A stretch of DNA of 64,000 nucleotides. Source: Kingella_B sp963529665. Its GTDB lineage: Bacteria > Pseudomonadota > Gammaproteobacteria > Burkholderiales > Neisseriaceae. Position numbers and translations under genes: made by a program. Position 1 is the first letter of the stretch. The number at the start of each line of letters is the position of its first letter. The notes below the pieces were generated by a model, which saw nothing but the letters and a program-made list of their open reading frames with translations, did no database searches and was not told the DNA's origin. Below, in pieces: positions 24,723 to 33,876 of the stretch. The stretch spans positions 7,336 through 71,335 of the forward strand of contig CAUSAG010000010.1 of NCBI GenBank assembly GCA_963529665.1, written 5' to 3'.

Positions 24723-26063
24723 ATGAGTCATACACAAAAATCGGCATTTGTTGCCACTGGTTTGATGCTGTTCGCGCTGTTTTTTGGCGCGGGCAATTTG
24801 ATTTTCCCTGCCCTGATGGGGCAACAATCGGGCAGCGCGGTATTTTCTGCGCTGAGCGGTTTTTTGATTACGGGCGTGGGCCTGCCTTTGCTGGGCGTGA
24901 TTGCGATTGGCTATTCGGGCTCGCGCGATGTGCAGGAGCTGGCTTCGCGCGTTGCACCGTGGTATGGCGTGGCGTTTTCGGTGTTGCTGTATTTGTCGAT
25001 TGGTCCGCTTTTTGCCACCCCGCGCACCGCAACGGTGTCGTTTGAAATCGGCGTGGTGCCCTTTTTGGGCGATGTGTCTGAAAGCGCCAAACAAATCAGC
25101 TTGGCGGTTTTTGCGGCGGTGTTTTTTGGTTTGTCGTATTGGCTGTCGATTTCCCCCGGCAAACTGGTGGATCGGATTGGCAAAATCTTAACCCCGGCTT
25201 TGCTGCTGGCGATTGCGGTGTTGGTGCTGACCGCCGCGGCGAAACCGATGGGCGCATTGCAAACGCCTGCCGAAGCCTATCAGGCGGGCGCGTTCACCAA
25301 AGGCATCATCGAGGGCTACGGCACGATGGATGCGCTGGCTTCGCTGGTGTTCGCCATCATTGTGATTGACGCGATTCGCAGCATGGGCGTTACCGATACC
25401 AAGCACGTTTTAAGCCTGACCACGCGCGCAGGCTTGGTGGCAGCGGGCTGCTTGGCGCTGGTGTACATTTTCATCGCCTACATGGGCGCAACCAGTGTGG
25501 CAGGCTTGGGCATGCAAGAAAACGGCGCGAGCGTGTTGTCTAAAAGCGCAGAGTTTTACTTTGGCTTGGGCGGCAAGGTTTTGCTGGCGATGATTGTGTT
25601 GCTGGCGTGTTTGTCCACATCGGTGGGCTTGATTACCGCTTGCGGCGAATACTTTAACCGCCTGATGCCGCAGCTTTCGTATCACAAATGGGTGGTGATT
25701 TTTACGCTGGTGTCGTTTGGCTTTGCCAACTTCGGGCTAAAAGAGATCATCAAATTATCCATTCCTGCGTTGATGCTGCTTTATCCGCTCACCATGGCGA
25801 TTATTATTCTGGCGTTTTTGCATCCGCTCTTTGGCGGCAAACGTGTGGTTTACATCACCACCATGCTGGCAACAGGCGTGATGGCGCTGTTTGACGGCTG
25901 GAAAACGTTTGAAAGTTTTATGGATATGAAATCGGATTTTGTGAGCAATTTGGATAATTTTTTCAGCGCGAATCTGCCGCTGTACGGCTCGGGCTTGGGC
26001 TGGTTGCTGCCTGCGGTAGTGGGCTTTGCGCTGGGATTTGTTATCAGCAAACTGGCTAAATAA
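24723..26063 (+). CDS. brnQ: Branched-chain amino acid transporter BrnQ
   Basis: The 446-residue LIVCS-family carrier imports Leu, Ile and Val with sodium or protons. About twelve membrane helices are visible. Family signatures are LFALFFGAGNLIFPALMG near the start, YLSIGPLFATPRTATVSFEIG at about residues 90-110, and AVLVLTAAAKPMG. It stands as a single gene with its own promoter and a DUS-pair terminator. Confidence 0.95.
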   Translation: MSHTQKSAFVATGLMLFALFFGAGNLIFPALMGQQSGSAVFSALSGFLITGVGLPLLGVIAIGYSGSRDVQELASRVAPWYGVAFSVLLYLSIGPLFATPRTATVSFEIGVVPFLGDVSESAKQISLAVFAAVFFGLSYWLSISPGKLVDRIGKILTPALLLAIAVLVLTAAAKPMGALQTPAEAYQAGAFTKGIIEGYGTMDALASLVFAIIVIDAIRSMGVTDTKHVLSLTTRAGLVAAGCLALVYIFIAYMGATSVAGLGMQENGASVLSKSAEFYFGLGGKVLLAMIVLLACLSTSVGLITACGEYFNRLMPQLSYHKWVVIFTLVSFGFANFGLKEIIKLSIPALMLLYPLTMAIIILAFLHPLFGGKRVVYITTMLATGVMALFDGWKTFESFMDMKSDFVSNLDNFFSANLPLYGSGLGWLLPAVVGFALGFVISKLAK

Positions 26064-26074
26064 CCAGCCGATTT

Positions 26075-26117
26075 AAAAGGCAGCTTGAAATGGGAAATCC
26101 GTTTTCAGGCTGCCTTT
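26075..26117 (+). terminator. DUS-pair terminator after brnQ
   Basis: An imperfect DUS (GGCAGCTTGAAA) and a downstream inverted DUS pair over about 15 bases with one wobble, 12 bases after the brnQ stop. Confidence 0.6.
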
Positions 26118-26229
26118 AAATAGCCAAATGCAATAATAGAATTTGCGGCAATAGTATTTTAAAAATTCCCATGTTCAAAAAAATCAGTATCATGCCGCGC
26201 TTTACAACCTTGCTGAGAGGAAATCTCAA

Positions 26230-26664
26230 ATGTCAATTAAACAAGAATTCAAAGACTTTATCATGCGCGGCAACGTTATCGACTTGGCAGTCGGTATGGT
26301 GGTCGGCACCGCGTTTTCCGGGATTGTGAAATCGCTGGTGGACGATGTGATTATGCCGCCCATTGGGATTGTGTTGGGCGGCATCGATTTTTCCAACCTG
26401 TTCCTCACGCTCAAACACGGCAAAACCGCAGGCATGGAATACGCCACGCTTGCCGCCGCCAAAGCCGATGGCGCGGTGACCATGAATGTGGGGTCGTTTA
26501 TCAACACCATCATCAGCTTTTTGATTGTGGCAACGGCGATTTTTGTGGTGGTGAAAGCCATCAACACGCTGAAAAAAGCGCCCGAGGCGGTTGAAGAAGC
26601 GCCCGCCGAGCCAAGCGAAGAAGTGTTGCTGCTGCGCGAAATCCGCGATTCGTTGAAAAAATAA
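26230..26664 (+). CDS. mscL: Large-conductance mechanosensitive channel
   Basis: MscL opens under membrane tension to release solutes on hypo-osmotic shock. The 144-residue protein has the typical start SIKQEFKDFIMRGNVIDLAVG, pore helix GTAFSGIVKSLVDDVIMPPIG, second helix SFINTIISFLIVATAIFVVV and a C-terminal bundle with EEVLLLREIRDSL. It is monocistronic, with an intrinsic terminator. Confidence 0.97.
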   Translation: MSIKQEFKDFIMRGNVIDLAVGMVVGTAFSGIVKSLVDDVIMPPIGIVLGGIDFSNLFLTLKHGKTAGMEYATLAAAKADGAVTMNVGSFINTIISFLIVATAIFVVVKAINTLKKAPEAVEEAPAEPSEEVLLLREIRDSLKK

Positions 26665-26674
26665 GCCTTTCCGG

Positions 26675-26702
26675 AAACACCGCTAAAATGGCGGTGTTTT
26701 TT
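26675..26702 (+). terminator. Intrinsic terminator after mscL
   Basis: AAACACCGC and its complement form a 9-base stem with a 7-base loop, followed by TTT, starting 11 bases after the stop. Confidence 0.85.
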
Positions 26703-26821
26703 GTTTTCGCTACGCTGAATTTCGTTTCAGGCTGCCTTGGCAGAGCAAGCATCGCGCATCAGGCAGCCTGAAAACGGCACTTCGCCCTTTCGTTTTCAGG
26801 CTGCCTATCTTATCTAAAATT

Positions 26822-28576
26822 ATGAACATCACCGACATCCCCGACATCGATTCTATCCCCGCCGCCCAATCCGTGAACCGCCTGTTCGCGCAAATCGCGC
26901 CTGCCGCCGCCGAAACCGTTGCGCCGTTTGTGGAGCGCCTGTTTGCCGCGCTGTCGCATGGCAACACGTTTATCTACATCAGCCAAGCGGAAGCCGACGC
27001 GCTCGCCCAAGCCGCGCCGCTGGTGGGCAGCGATGCCAGCAGCCCCATCGTGTTGCACGGCAGACGGCTGTTTATCGCCAAATATTGGCATCTGGAAAAA
27101 CAGCTTGCTGCCGAAATCCAGCGCCTATCCGCCTATGCGCCGATGCAGCCTGAAAAACCCTTGGCGCAATTGCTTGCCGATTGGTTTGCCGACGACATGA
27201 GCCGCGACCAACGCGCCGCCGCCGCGCTTGCCTTGCTGAAAAATTTTGTGCTGATTAGCGGTGGGCCTGGCACAGGCAAAACCACCACCATTGCCAAGCT
27301 GCTCGCGCTGTTGCACCACGACCCCGCGTCGCGCACCGCGCTGGTTGCGCCCACGGGCAAGGCCGCCGCCCGCCTAACCGAATCCTTGCACCGCGCCAGC
27401 GCCGCCATCCCCAATCTAAACCCCGTCGCGCAGCATTATCTCGCCAGCCTAACAGGGCAAACCGTTCACCGCTTGCTCGGCTTAAAACCGCCGCAAATGC
27501 AGCCTGAATACCACGCGCACAACCGCCTGCCGCTGGATTGCGTGCTGATTGACGAAGCATCGATGATGGACAACCACCTGCTGTATCAACTGCTCGCCGC
27601 GCTGCCCAGCCATTGCCGCGTGATTTTGCTGGGCGATGCCGACCAACTGCCATCTGTTGGCGCGGGCGCGGTGCTGGATGCGCTGAGCCACAATCACCAG
27701 ATGCAGCCTGAAACCACCGCTGCGCTGCGCCAACTGCTGCCCGATGTGGAACATTTCCCCACGCTTGCCGAACAACACGCGCGACTCACCATCAGCCACC
27801 GCTTCCACAACCAAAGTGGCATCGGCAACCTAGCCCGCGCTGTGCAACAAGGCAGCGAAAGCGCATGGCAAACCATTGCCGAGCATCCGCGCGAACTCTC
27901 CGCCCAGCCGCGCAACCCCGCCGCCCTTGTTGCCCAGCTCTATCATCACCAAGCCGCCTATTGGCAAGCCATCCAAGCAGGCAACATCGCCGCCGCCTTC
28001 GCCGAACAAAGCCGCCTGATTGTGCTCACCGCGCTGCGCCACGATGCCGAACACATCAACAACCTTTACCGCACGCTGCTGCAACAACACGGACACACCC
28101 GACCGCAATCCCCGTGGTACGCAGGGCAAATCATCATGATTACCCGCAACGCCCCCAGCCAAAAACTCTACAACGGCGACATCGGCATCATTATGCAGCC
28201 TGCAAACGAGCGGAACGAGTTTGGGCGCAGCCAAAACGAACAAGGCGAGTTTTGGCGCAGCCCAAACGGCAACAACGACCTGCGCGCCTACTTCCCCGAT
28301 GAACAAGGCTACCGCAGCATCCCACTCAGCCACCTGCCCGAACACGAAACCGCCTACGCCATCACCACCCACAAAAGCCAAGGCTCCGAATACGAGCAAG
28401 TCTGGTTTGCCGCCCCCGCGCAAGCCCAGTACAGCCGCGCCCTGCTGTACACCGCCATCACCCGCGCCAAGCAGCAATTTGTGTATTGGGGCGACGAAGC
28501 CAGCTTTCAGGCTGCCTGCGCGCACGATGAACAGCGCAATAGCGCGCTGGGAATGTTTTTGAAGCGTGAGAGATAG
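26822..28576 (+). CDS. recD: Exodeoxyribonuclease V alpha subunit RecD
   Basis: RecD is the fast 5'-3' helicase of RecBCD. The 584-residue protein has the N-terminal domain, Walker A GGPGTGKT (147-154), APTGKAAARL, Walker B LIDEASMMD, GDADQLPSVGAG, and helicase motif VI near the end (AITTHKSQGSEYEQV; YTAITRAK). Residues 462-481 (NERNEFGRSQ then NEQGEFWRSP) are two copies of a 30-base unit related to the DUS-linked module, an insertion in an otherwise normal protein. Confidence 0.95.
   Translation: MNITDIPDIDSIPAAQSVNRLFAQIAPAAAETVAPFVERLFAALSHGNTFIYISQAEADALAQAAPLVGSDASSPIVLHGRRLFIAKYWHLEKQLAAEIQRLSAYAPMQPEKPLAQLLADWFADDMSRDQRAAAALALLKNFVLISGGPGTGKTTTIAKLLALLHHDPASRTALVAPTGKAAARLTESLHRASAAIPNLNPVAQHYLASLTGQTVHRLLGLKPPQMQPEYHAHNRLPLDCVLIDEASMMDNHLLYQLLAALPSHCRVILLGDADQLPSVGAGAVLDALSHNHQMQPETTAALRQLLPDVEHFPTLAEQHARLTISHRFHNQSGIGNLARAVQQGSESAWQTIAEHPRELSAQPRNPAALVAQLYHHQAAYWQAIQAGNIAAAFAEQSRLIVLTALRHDAEHINNLYRTLLQQHGHTRPQSPWYAGQIIMITRNAPSQKLYNGDIGIIMQPANERNEFGRSQNEQGEFWRSPNGNNDLRAYFPDEQGYRSIPLSHLPEHETAYAITTHKSQGSEYEQVWFAAPAQAQYSRALLYTAITRAKQQFVYWGDEASFQAACAHDEQRNSALGMFLKRER
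28205..28264 (+). repeat. Two tandem 30-base units inside recD
   Basis: Units 28205-28234 and 28235-28264 share the pattern AACGA...GCGAGTTT.GGCGCAGCC and encode NE(R/Q)(N/G)EF(G/W)RS(Q/P). They follow a decayed DUS (CAGCCTGCAAACGAG). They match the tail of the DUS-linked composite repeat. Confidence 0.75.
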
Positions 28577-28653
28577 TTTTCAGGCTGCCTTTGGATGATG
28601 GGTGCGACAAGCGAAATGTTGAATGTACCTATCCACTCAAAGGCAGCCTGAAA
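28577..28653. repeat. DUS-bounded repeat, copy downstream of LRR gene
   Basis: A unit of about 77 bases begins with inverted DUS and ends with direct DUS. Its core includes AGCGAAAT.TTGAA..TACC.ATC, shared with the copy at 29850-29935 on the other side of the LRR gene, in the same orientation. A partial third copy starts at 36703. Confidence 0.75.
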
Positions 28654-28694
28654 CGTTTGTTTACACGCTTTCAGGCTGCCTGAATTGTGCGACT

Positions 28695-29789
28695 TTAATC
28701 GTCAAACACAAACCTATTGTCGCAGTAACACGGTGCTTCGCCTTTATCCTTGCCGTGCTGCGCCACCAGTTGCGCTAAGGCTTCGCGAGTGCGGGTTTGG
28801 TAGCAGGAGATGCTGGCGCGTTGCAGGCTGGGGTTGCGCAGGGCGGGGATGTAGATTTCAATATCGGGTGGGGTGAAGTCGTTGTCGTTAATCAACAGTT
28901 CGCGCAGGGCAGGGGCGTGTTGCAGCCCGCGAAAATCGGTGATGTTTTTGCAGGCGACAATGTCCACACGGCGCAGTTTGGCGGCGCGGGAAAAATCGGG
29001 CAGGGCGCTTATGCTGTTTAGGGTTTCTATAAACAGGTATTGCAGATTGGGCAGGGCGGCAATGGGGCTTAGGCTGCTGATTTTGGGCGTGCGCCACAGT
29101 TGCACATAGCGCAGGCGTGGCAGGCGGGCGAGCGCGTCGAGGTTTTCAAATGCGCACAGTTGCAGGGTGAGGCTTTGCAGTTTTTCGGATTGGGCGAGGA
29201 AATCCAGATTGCTGATTTTGTTGGAGATGCTGCGCAGATGCAGGATTTCCAATTCGGGCAGTTGGGGAATCAGCTCGGACAGACCTTTTTCGCAGTTGCT
29301 GATACTGAGGGATTTGAGTTTTTGCAAGCGGGCGACGGGGGCAAGGTTGAATTTGGCTTTGTGATAGTCGCACCGCAGCAGGAGTTTTTCCAAATCGGGG
29401 CTGACGTGCTGCAAGAAATCCAAGTTGTCCAAGCCGTCGGCAGTGAGCACAAGGCTTTTGAGCTTGGGCAGGTGGGCGAGTGCTTCAAGGTGGGTGGCGG
29501 GGTGTTCGTTGTCGTTCTCCACCCAAAGGTTTTGCAAATCGGGCAGATGGCGCAGCAGGGTAAGGTTGGGCTTTTTTTGCCAATACAGGCGCAGGGCGAC
29601 ATGAGGGTGTTTGGCGAAAATCCGTTCGTTGAGTTTTTTCAGCTTGTCCGCACCGATTTGGGCAAGGTTGCGCGAGGTCTACACATAGGCGCATTCGGCA
29701 AGCTGTGTTTCCCATTCGGCAAATTCTTGTTCGCTGAATTCGGCGTCGCTCAAATCAATGGATTCTTGGTAAGTGATGTATGAGCCCAT
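28695..29789 (-). pseudogene. Leucine-rich-repeat protein gene with internal stop
   Basis: ATG 29789 opens a frame of 36 codons, then a TAG at 29679-29681, after which the same frame continues to 28695. The full product would be about 364 residues. The part after the stop holds about ten leucine-rich units (for example LPKLKSLVLTADGLDNLDFL, LQKLKSLSISNCEKGL, LPRLRYVQLWRTPKISSL). No signal peptide or membrane segment is visible, so it was probably cytosolic or an effector-like binder. Restart at ATG 29537 would give a 280-residue LRR protein. A reading error at the TAG cannot be excluded. Confidence 0.8.
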
Positions 29790-30097
29790 GTTGGATCTCC
29801 CGAGTAAAAGGGGGGGAGTGTAAGGCAGCCTGAAAACCCAGTAAACAGATTTTCAGGCTGCTTTTGAGTGATTGGCGTAACCAGCGAAATATTGAACATA
29901 CCCATCGCCCAAAGGCAGCCTGAAAAGCCAAAAATCGCCACACGCCTATTTCAATCACTCAATCTAAACGTAACGCAGCCTGAAAACACCACCTCCGCCC
30001 CACATATACAAGCCATGTAAACTTGCGTAAAATTCCGCGCGGGCAGCCGTTTATGCAGCCTGAAAATCCTTTTTTCAACCCCCAAAGAAAGCCCATC
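29790..30097. other. Intergenic region before purM
   Basis: No gene is seen. It contains an inverted DUS pair (about 29822-29862), the second copy of the DUS-bounded ~77-base repeat (29850-29935), and further DUS or near-DUS words at about 29972 and 30055. Confidence 0.6.
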
Positions 30098-31135
30098 ATG
30101 ACCCAAACATCCCTAAGCTACCGCGATGCAGGCGTAGATATTGACGCAGGCGACCAACTTGTAGAAAACATCAAACCCTTTGCCAAACGCACCATGCGCC
30201 CCGAAGTGTTGGGCGATTTAGGCGGCTTCGGCGCGTTGGTGGAAATCGGCAAAAAATACCGCAACCCCGTGCTGGTGAGCGGCACAGACGGCGTGGGCAC
30301 CAAACTCAAACTCGCGTTTGAATGGGACAAACACGACACCGTGGGCATTGATTTGGTTGCCATGAGCGTGAACGACATCTTAGTGCAAGGCGCAGACCCC
30401 TTGTTTTTCCTAGACTATTTCGCCTGCGGCAAGTTAGACGTTGCCCGCGCCACCGATGTCATCAAAGGCATTGCGGCCGGCTGCGAGCAATCAGGCTGCG
30501 CCCTCATCGGCGGCGAAACGGCGGAAATGCCCGGCATGTATCCCGAGGGCGAATACGATTTGGCGGGCTTTGCCGTGGGCGTGGTGGAAAAAGAACGCGT
30601 GATTAACGGGCGCAGCATCGCCGCGGGCGACATCGTGCTCGGCTTGGCGAGCAACGGCGCGCATTCCAACGGCTATTCGCTCATCCGCAAAATCATCGAG
30701 CGCGACCGCCCCGATTTGGACGCGCCCTTTGACGGCGACACCACGCTGCGCCAAGCCGTCATCGCGCCCACGCGGCTGTATGTGAAGCCTGTGCTGGCAC
30801 TGCTGGAACAATTGCCGGTTAAAGGCATGGCGCACATCACGGGCGGCGGCATCACCGAAAACGTGCCGCGCGTGCTGCCTGAAAACTGCGTGGCGCAAAT
30901 CGACGCGCAAGCATGGCAACTGCCCAAGTTGTTCCAATGGCTGCAACAGACGGGCAATGTCGCCGCCGATGAAATGTACCGCACGTTTAACTGCGGCATC
31001 GGCATGGTGCTGATTGTGTCGCCCGAAAATGCGGAGCGGGCGGAGCAGCTGTTGCGCGAGCAGGGGGAAACGGTGTACCGTATCGGCGCCATCCGCACGC
31101 GCCAAGGCGATGAGCATCAAACGCAAGTGGCTTGA
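30098..31135 (+). CDS. purM: Phosphoribosylformylglycinamidine cyclo-ligase
   Basis: PurM closes the imidazole ring of AIR in purine synthesis. The 345-residue protein has SYRDAGVDIDAGDQLVENIK at the start, VSGTDGVGTKLKLAFEWDKH, MSVNDILVQGADPLFFLDY and LIGGETAEMPGMY. The open frame extends upstream to 30023 through a DUS; ATG 30098 matches the family start. Confidence 0.97.
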   Translation: MTQTSLSYRDAGVDIDAGDQLVENIKPFAKRTMRPEVLGDLGGFGALVEIGKKYRNPVLVSGTDGVGTKLKLAFEWDKHDTVGIDLVAMSVNDILVQGADPLFFLDYFACGKLDVARATDVIKGIAAGCEQSGCALIGGETAEMPGMYPEGEYDLAGFAVGVVEKERVINGRSIAAGDIVLGLASNGAHSNGYSLIRKIIERDRPDLDAPFDGDTTLRQAVIAPTRLYVKPVLALLEQLPVKGMAHITGGGITENVPRVLPENCVAQIDAQAWQLPKLFQWLQQTGNVAADEMYRTFNCGIGMVLIVSPENAERAEQLLREQGETVYRIGAIRTRQGDEHQTQVA

Positions 31136-31193
31136 ATAATAGGAAAGGCAGCCTGAAAACGGGATTTGGGGTTTTCAGGCTGCCTATTTTAAA

Positions 31194-31316
31194 GGCTACG
31201 AATATTGGTCAAACGACAGTAGCGACAAACGGCAGCAGGTTTACCGCGCGTTAAAAAGCAAGCCGAACAGTTTATACGGCTTGCCGTGGGATTTGGCGTT
31301 GCAACGCGCTTGGTAA
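31194..31316 (+). pseudogene. Possible 3' remnant of a lost gene
   Basis: A frame without start codon encodes about 40 protein-like residues (GYEYWSNDSSDKRQQVYRAL, later NSLYGLPWDLALQRAW, then stop). Codon choice looks coding. It begins right after an inverted DUS, as if the 5' part had been replaced through a DUS-to-DUS exchange. I cannot identify the family. Confidence 0.35.
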
Positions 31317-31332
31317 AGACCCTTGGCTTGGC

Positions 31333-31378
31333 AAAGGCAGCCTGAAAATGGGAAACACCCGTTTTCAGGCTGCCTTTT
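31333..31378. terminator. DUS-pair bidirectional terminator
   Basis: A 16-base stem formed by inverted DUS words carries an inner GGG/CCC pair, with TTTT on one side. It ends 3 bases before the stop codon of the convergent sugar-kinase gene. Confidence 0.75.
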
Positions 31379-31380
31379 GT

Positions 31381-32264
31381 TTATCGCGGGTTCATCATCG
31401 CTTCAATCTCGACCAACGAAACCTCGGGTGTTGCGCCGTGCCGCGAAGCCACCAACGAACCGAGCGCGCAAGCGAAGGCTAGGATTTCCTGCGGCGGTTT
31501 GCGCTGCAAATATTGGTGGATGAAGCCCGCCAAAAAGCTGTCACCCGCGCCCACGGTGTCGGCAACGGTTACGCGGTAGCCGTGGTGGGCGAATAGTTCG
31601 CCATCGCGGTAATACAACGCGCCGTGTTTGCCCAGCGTAACGCAGATTTGGCGCGTGTGTGTATGCTCGGCGATGAAGCGGATGTTTTGCTCTATGCTGC
31701 GGTAGGGCGAGCCCAGCGCGGTGGCGATTTCATGCAGTTCGTCGTCGTTGAGCTTGATGAAATCGGCTTGCCGCATCATGTCGCGCAGGTGGGCAAGTTG
31801 GTAGTGCGGCGGGCGCAGGTTCACGTCAAAAATTTTGAAGGATGCGTGCGGCAGCAGTTCGGCGAGGGCTTGGCGTGATACCGCATCGCGCACGGACAGG
31901 CTGCCGAAAATGAACACGTCCGATTGCGCCACACGCGTTTTGGCTGCTTCGCCGGCTTGGATTTTGTCCCACGCGCAGGGGTAAACGATGTCGTAGTGGG
32001 CGCAGCCTTCGTCGTTCAGTTGCACCAACACTTGGCTGGTGGCGAGTTGGGGGTCGGTTTGGATGAAATCGGTGGCGATGCGTTTGCGTTGGATGGCTGC
32101 GAGCAGGGCTGCTCCGTCGGCATCGTTGCCGCAACGGCTGATAACGCTGCAATCTGCGCCGAGCGTGGCAAGGTGGGCGAGTAGGTTGATGGGCGCGCCG
32201 CCAAGCACTTGCCTGAGGGCAGGTTGTCCCAGAGGGCTTCGCCAAAAGAGGTGATTTTGTGCAT
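31381..32264 (-). pseudogene. PfkB-family fructokinase-like gene with frameshift
   Basis: ATG 32264 encodes ITSFGEALWDNLPSGK, the typical fructokinase start, but the rest (LGGAPINLLAHLATLGADC onward) lies in another frame. One base appears missing around 32206-32212. The remainder is intact: FDVNLRPPHY, KLNDDELHEI, and the ATP/anion-hole motif DTVGAGDSFLAGF near the C-terminus. A 275-residue product from an internal start would lack the sugar-binding N-terminus. It lies beside a sugar permease gene, so sugar use may be impaired or a base was misread. Confidence 0.82.
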
Positions 32265-32525
32265 GGTGTTTGGAGGGGAGTAACCCACTTGGGCATAGGC
32301 TAAATGTGTTTATAGCTTGGGGATAAGTGGGGCAGGGGGTTGAAAGATAGGGGGAAAATTAAATTGCTGCTTTTTTGTGCAATGGCTGTTGAGGCAGCCT
32401 GAAACGAAGTTTGGCGCAGCAAATGGCAATTTAAGGTTTTCAGGCTGCCTCAATATAGGCAATAAACATAGGCAGCCTGAAAACACAAAACTGCGCTTTT
32501 CGTTACAAAAAATGCAGTTTAAAAA

Positions 32526-33767
32526 TCATGCCGATGTTTCATCCGCTTTGTATCCTTGGGTGGCGAAGAACACGATGTAAACATAGCAAACGGCAGGGAT
32601 CACATACGAAATCATCAAGCCCACATTATCAATCACCAAGCCTTGCAACACGGGAACCAGCGCACCGCCCACAATGGCGGTGGAAATGATGCCCGAAGCT
32701 GCGCCCGTAAATTTGCCTAAGCCTTTGGTGCCCAGCGAGAAAATAGTCGGGAACATGATGGAGTTGAAAAATCCAATCAGCAGCAGTGCCCATTGCGTTA
32801 CCGCGCCGCCGCCCGCCGCAATCGCCAGCAGCAGTAAGCCCACCGCCATCGATGCGTTAAACGCCAAATATTTATTGGGGGCGATTTTGTTCATCAAGCC
32901 CGCGCCGATAAAGCGTCCCACCATCGCGCCACCCCAGTAAACCGACAAATAGCCTGCGGCTTTATCGTGGTCTAAGCCTGCGGTGTGTTCCAACACGTTC
33001 ACCATCAGCGAGCCAATCGCCACTTCCGCGCCTACATAGCAGAAAATCCCGATTGTGCCCAGCACCATGTGTTTGTATTGCCACACGCTGGTTTTGCCAT
33101 CGTGGTTGGATTCGGTTTGTGCGGCGGCAATTTGGCGCGCATCGGGCAGTTTAATCAAGCCAATCAACACCGAGAGCAAAATCATAAATCCCGCCAAGCC
33201 CAAATAAGGCATTTGCACGGATGAAATGCGCTCGGCTTGGCTAGCGGTGGCGTCCACAAAAATCAACGCCGCGCCAATGGGTGGCGCAACGGTGGTGGCC
33301 AACGAGTTAAACGCTTGGATGAGCGTGAGCATCATCGATTCTTTGCCTTTGGGTGCCAACAGCGTTACATACGGATTGCCCGCCACTTGCAGCAGCACAA
33401 TGCCCGCAGCCAAAATAAACAACGCGCCCAAGAAAATAGGATACGACGCGCTTGCCGCCGCAGGGTAAAACAAAATGCAGCCCAAGGCGGCAATTAAAAA
33501 ACCGCCGATGATGCCCGCTTTGTAGCCCATTTTTTCCACCAGCTTACTCATGGGAATGGACATAACGGCATAGGCGGTAAAGAAACAAAATTGCACCAGC
33601 ATGGCTTGGGTGTAGTTCAGGTTAAAAATGGCTTTCAGATGCGGAATCAGGATGTCGTTTAGACAGGTGATAAAGCCCAGCATAAAAAACAGCGCACCCA
33701 CCACGGAAAGCGCAAGATTGTTGTTGCCCGCGCGTGGCGGTGCGGTTGTTTGATTAGAAGCGTTCAT
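32526..33767 (-). CDS. gluP: Glucose/galactose-type sugar:proton symporter (FHS family)
   Basis: This 413-residue major-facilitator protein has twelve membrane helices and FHS signatures: FFMLGFITCLNDILIPHLK, FCFFTAYAVMSIPMSKLVEK and LQVAGNPYVTLL. Homologues import glucose, galactose or fucose with protons. It is transcribed toward the frameshifted sugar kinase on the same strand, which would phosphorylate the imported sugar. Two DUS and a composite-repeat-like word lie between them. Confidence 0.88.
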   Translation of the reverse strand: MNASNQTTAPPRAGNNNLALSVVGALFFMLGFITCLNDILIPHLKAIFNLNYTQAMLVQFCFFTAYAVMSIPMSKLVEKMGYKAGIIGGFLIAALGCILFYPAAASASYPIFLGALFILAAGIVLLQVAGNPYVTLLAPKGKESMMLTLIQAFNSLATTVAPPIGAALIFVDATASQAERISSVQMPYLGLAGFMILLSVLIGLIKLPDARQIAAAQTESNHDGKTSVWQYKHMVLGTIGIFCYVGAEVAIGSLMVNVLEHTAGLDHDKAAGYLSVYWGGAMVGRFIGAGLMNKIAPNKYLAFNASMAVGLLLLAIAAGGGAVTQWALLLIGFFNSIMFPTIFSLGTKGLGKFTGAASGIISTAIVGGALVPVLQGLVIDNVGLMISYVIPAVCYVYIVFFATQGYKADETSA

Positions 33768-33833
33768 GGTTTATCCTTTGCAAAAGGGTGTTAGAAAGAG
33801 GTTAGTCGTTGCCAAGTGAAGGTTTATATGATG

Positions 33834-33870
33834 AGGCAGCCTGAAACGGTATCATGTTTTCAGGCTGCCT
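33834..33870 (-). terminator. DUS-pair terminator after ychF
   Basis: Inverted DUS words form a 13-base stem between the ychF stop (33877) and the sugar permease start, both on the minus strand. Confidence 0.6.
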
Positions 33871-33876
33871 TATTTG

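Noticed and set aside
26205..26232. CTGAGAGG word resembling part of a thiamine riboswitch before mscL
   Set aside because: The rest of the TPP riboswitch is absent and mscL is not a thiamine gene; it is likely the ribosome site region.
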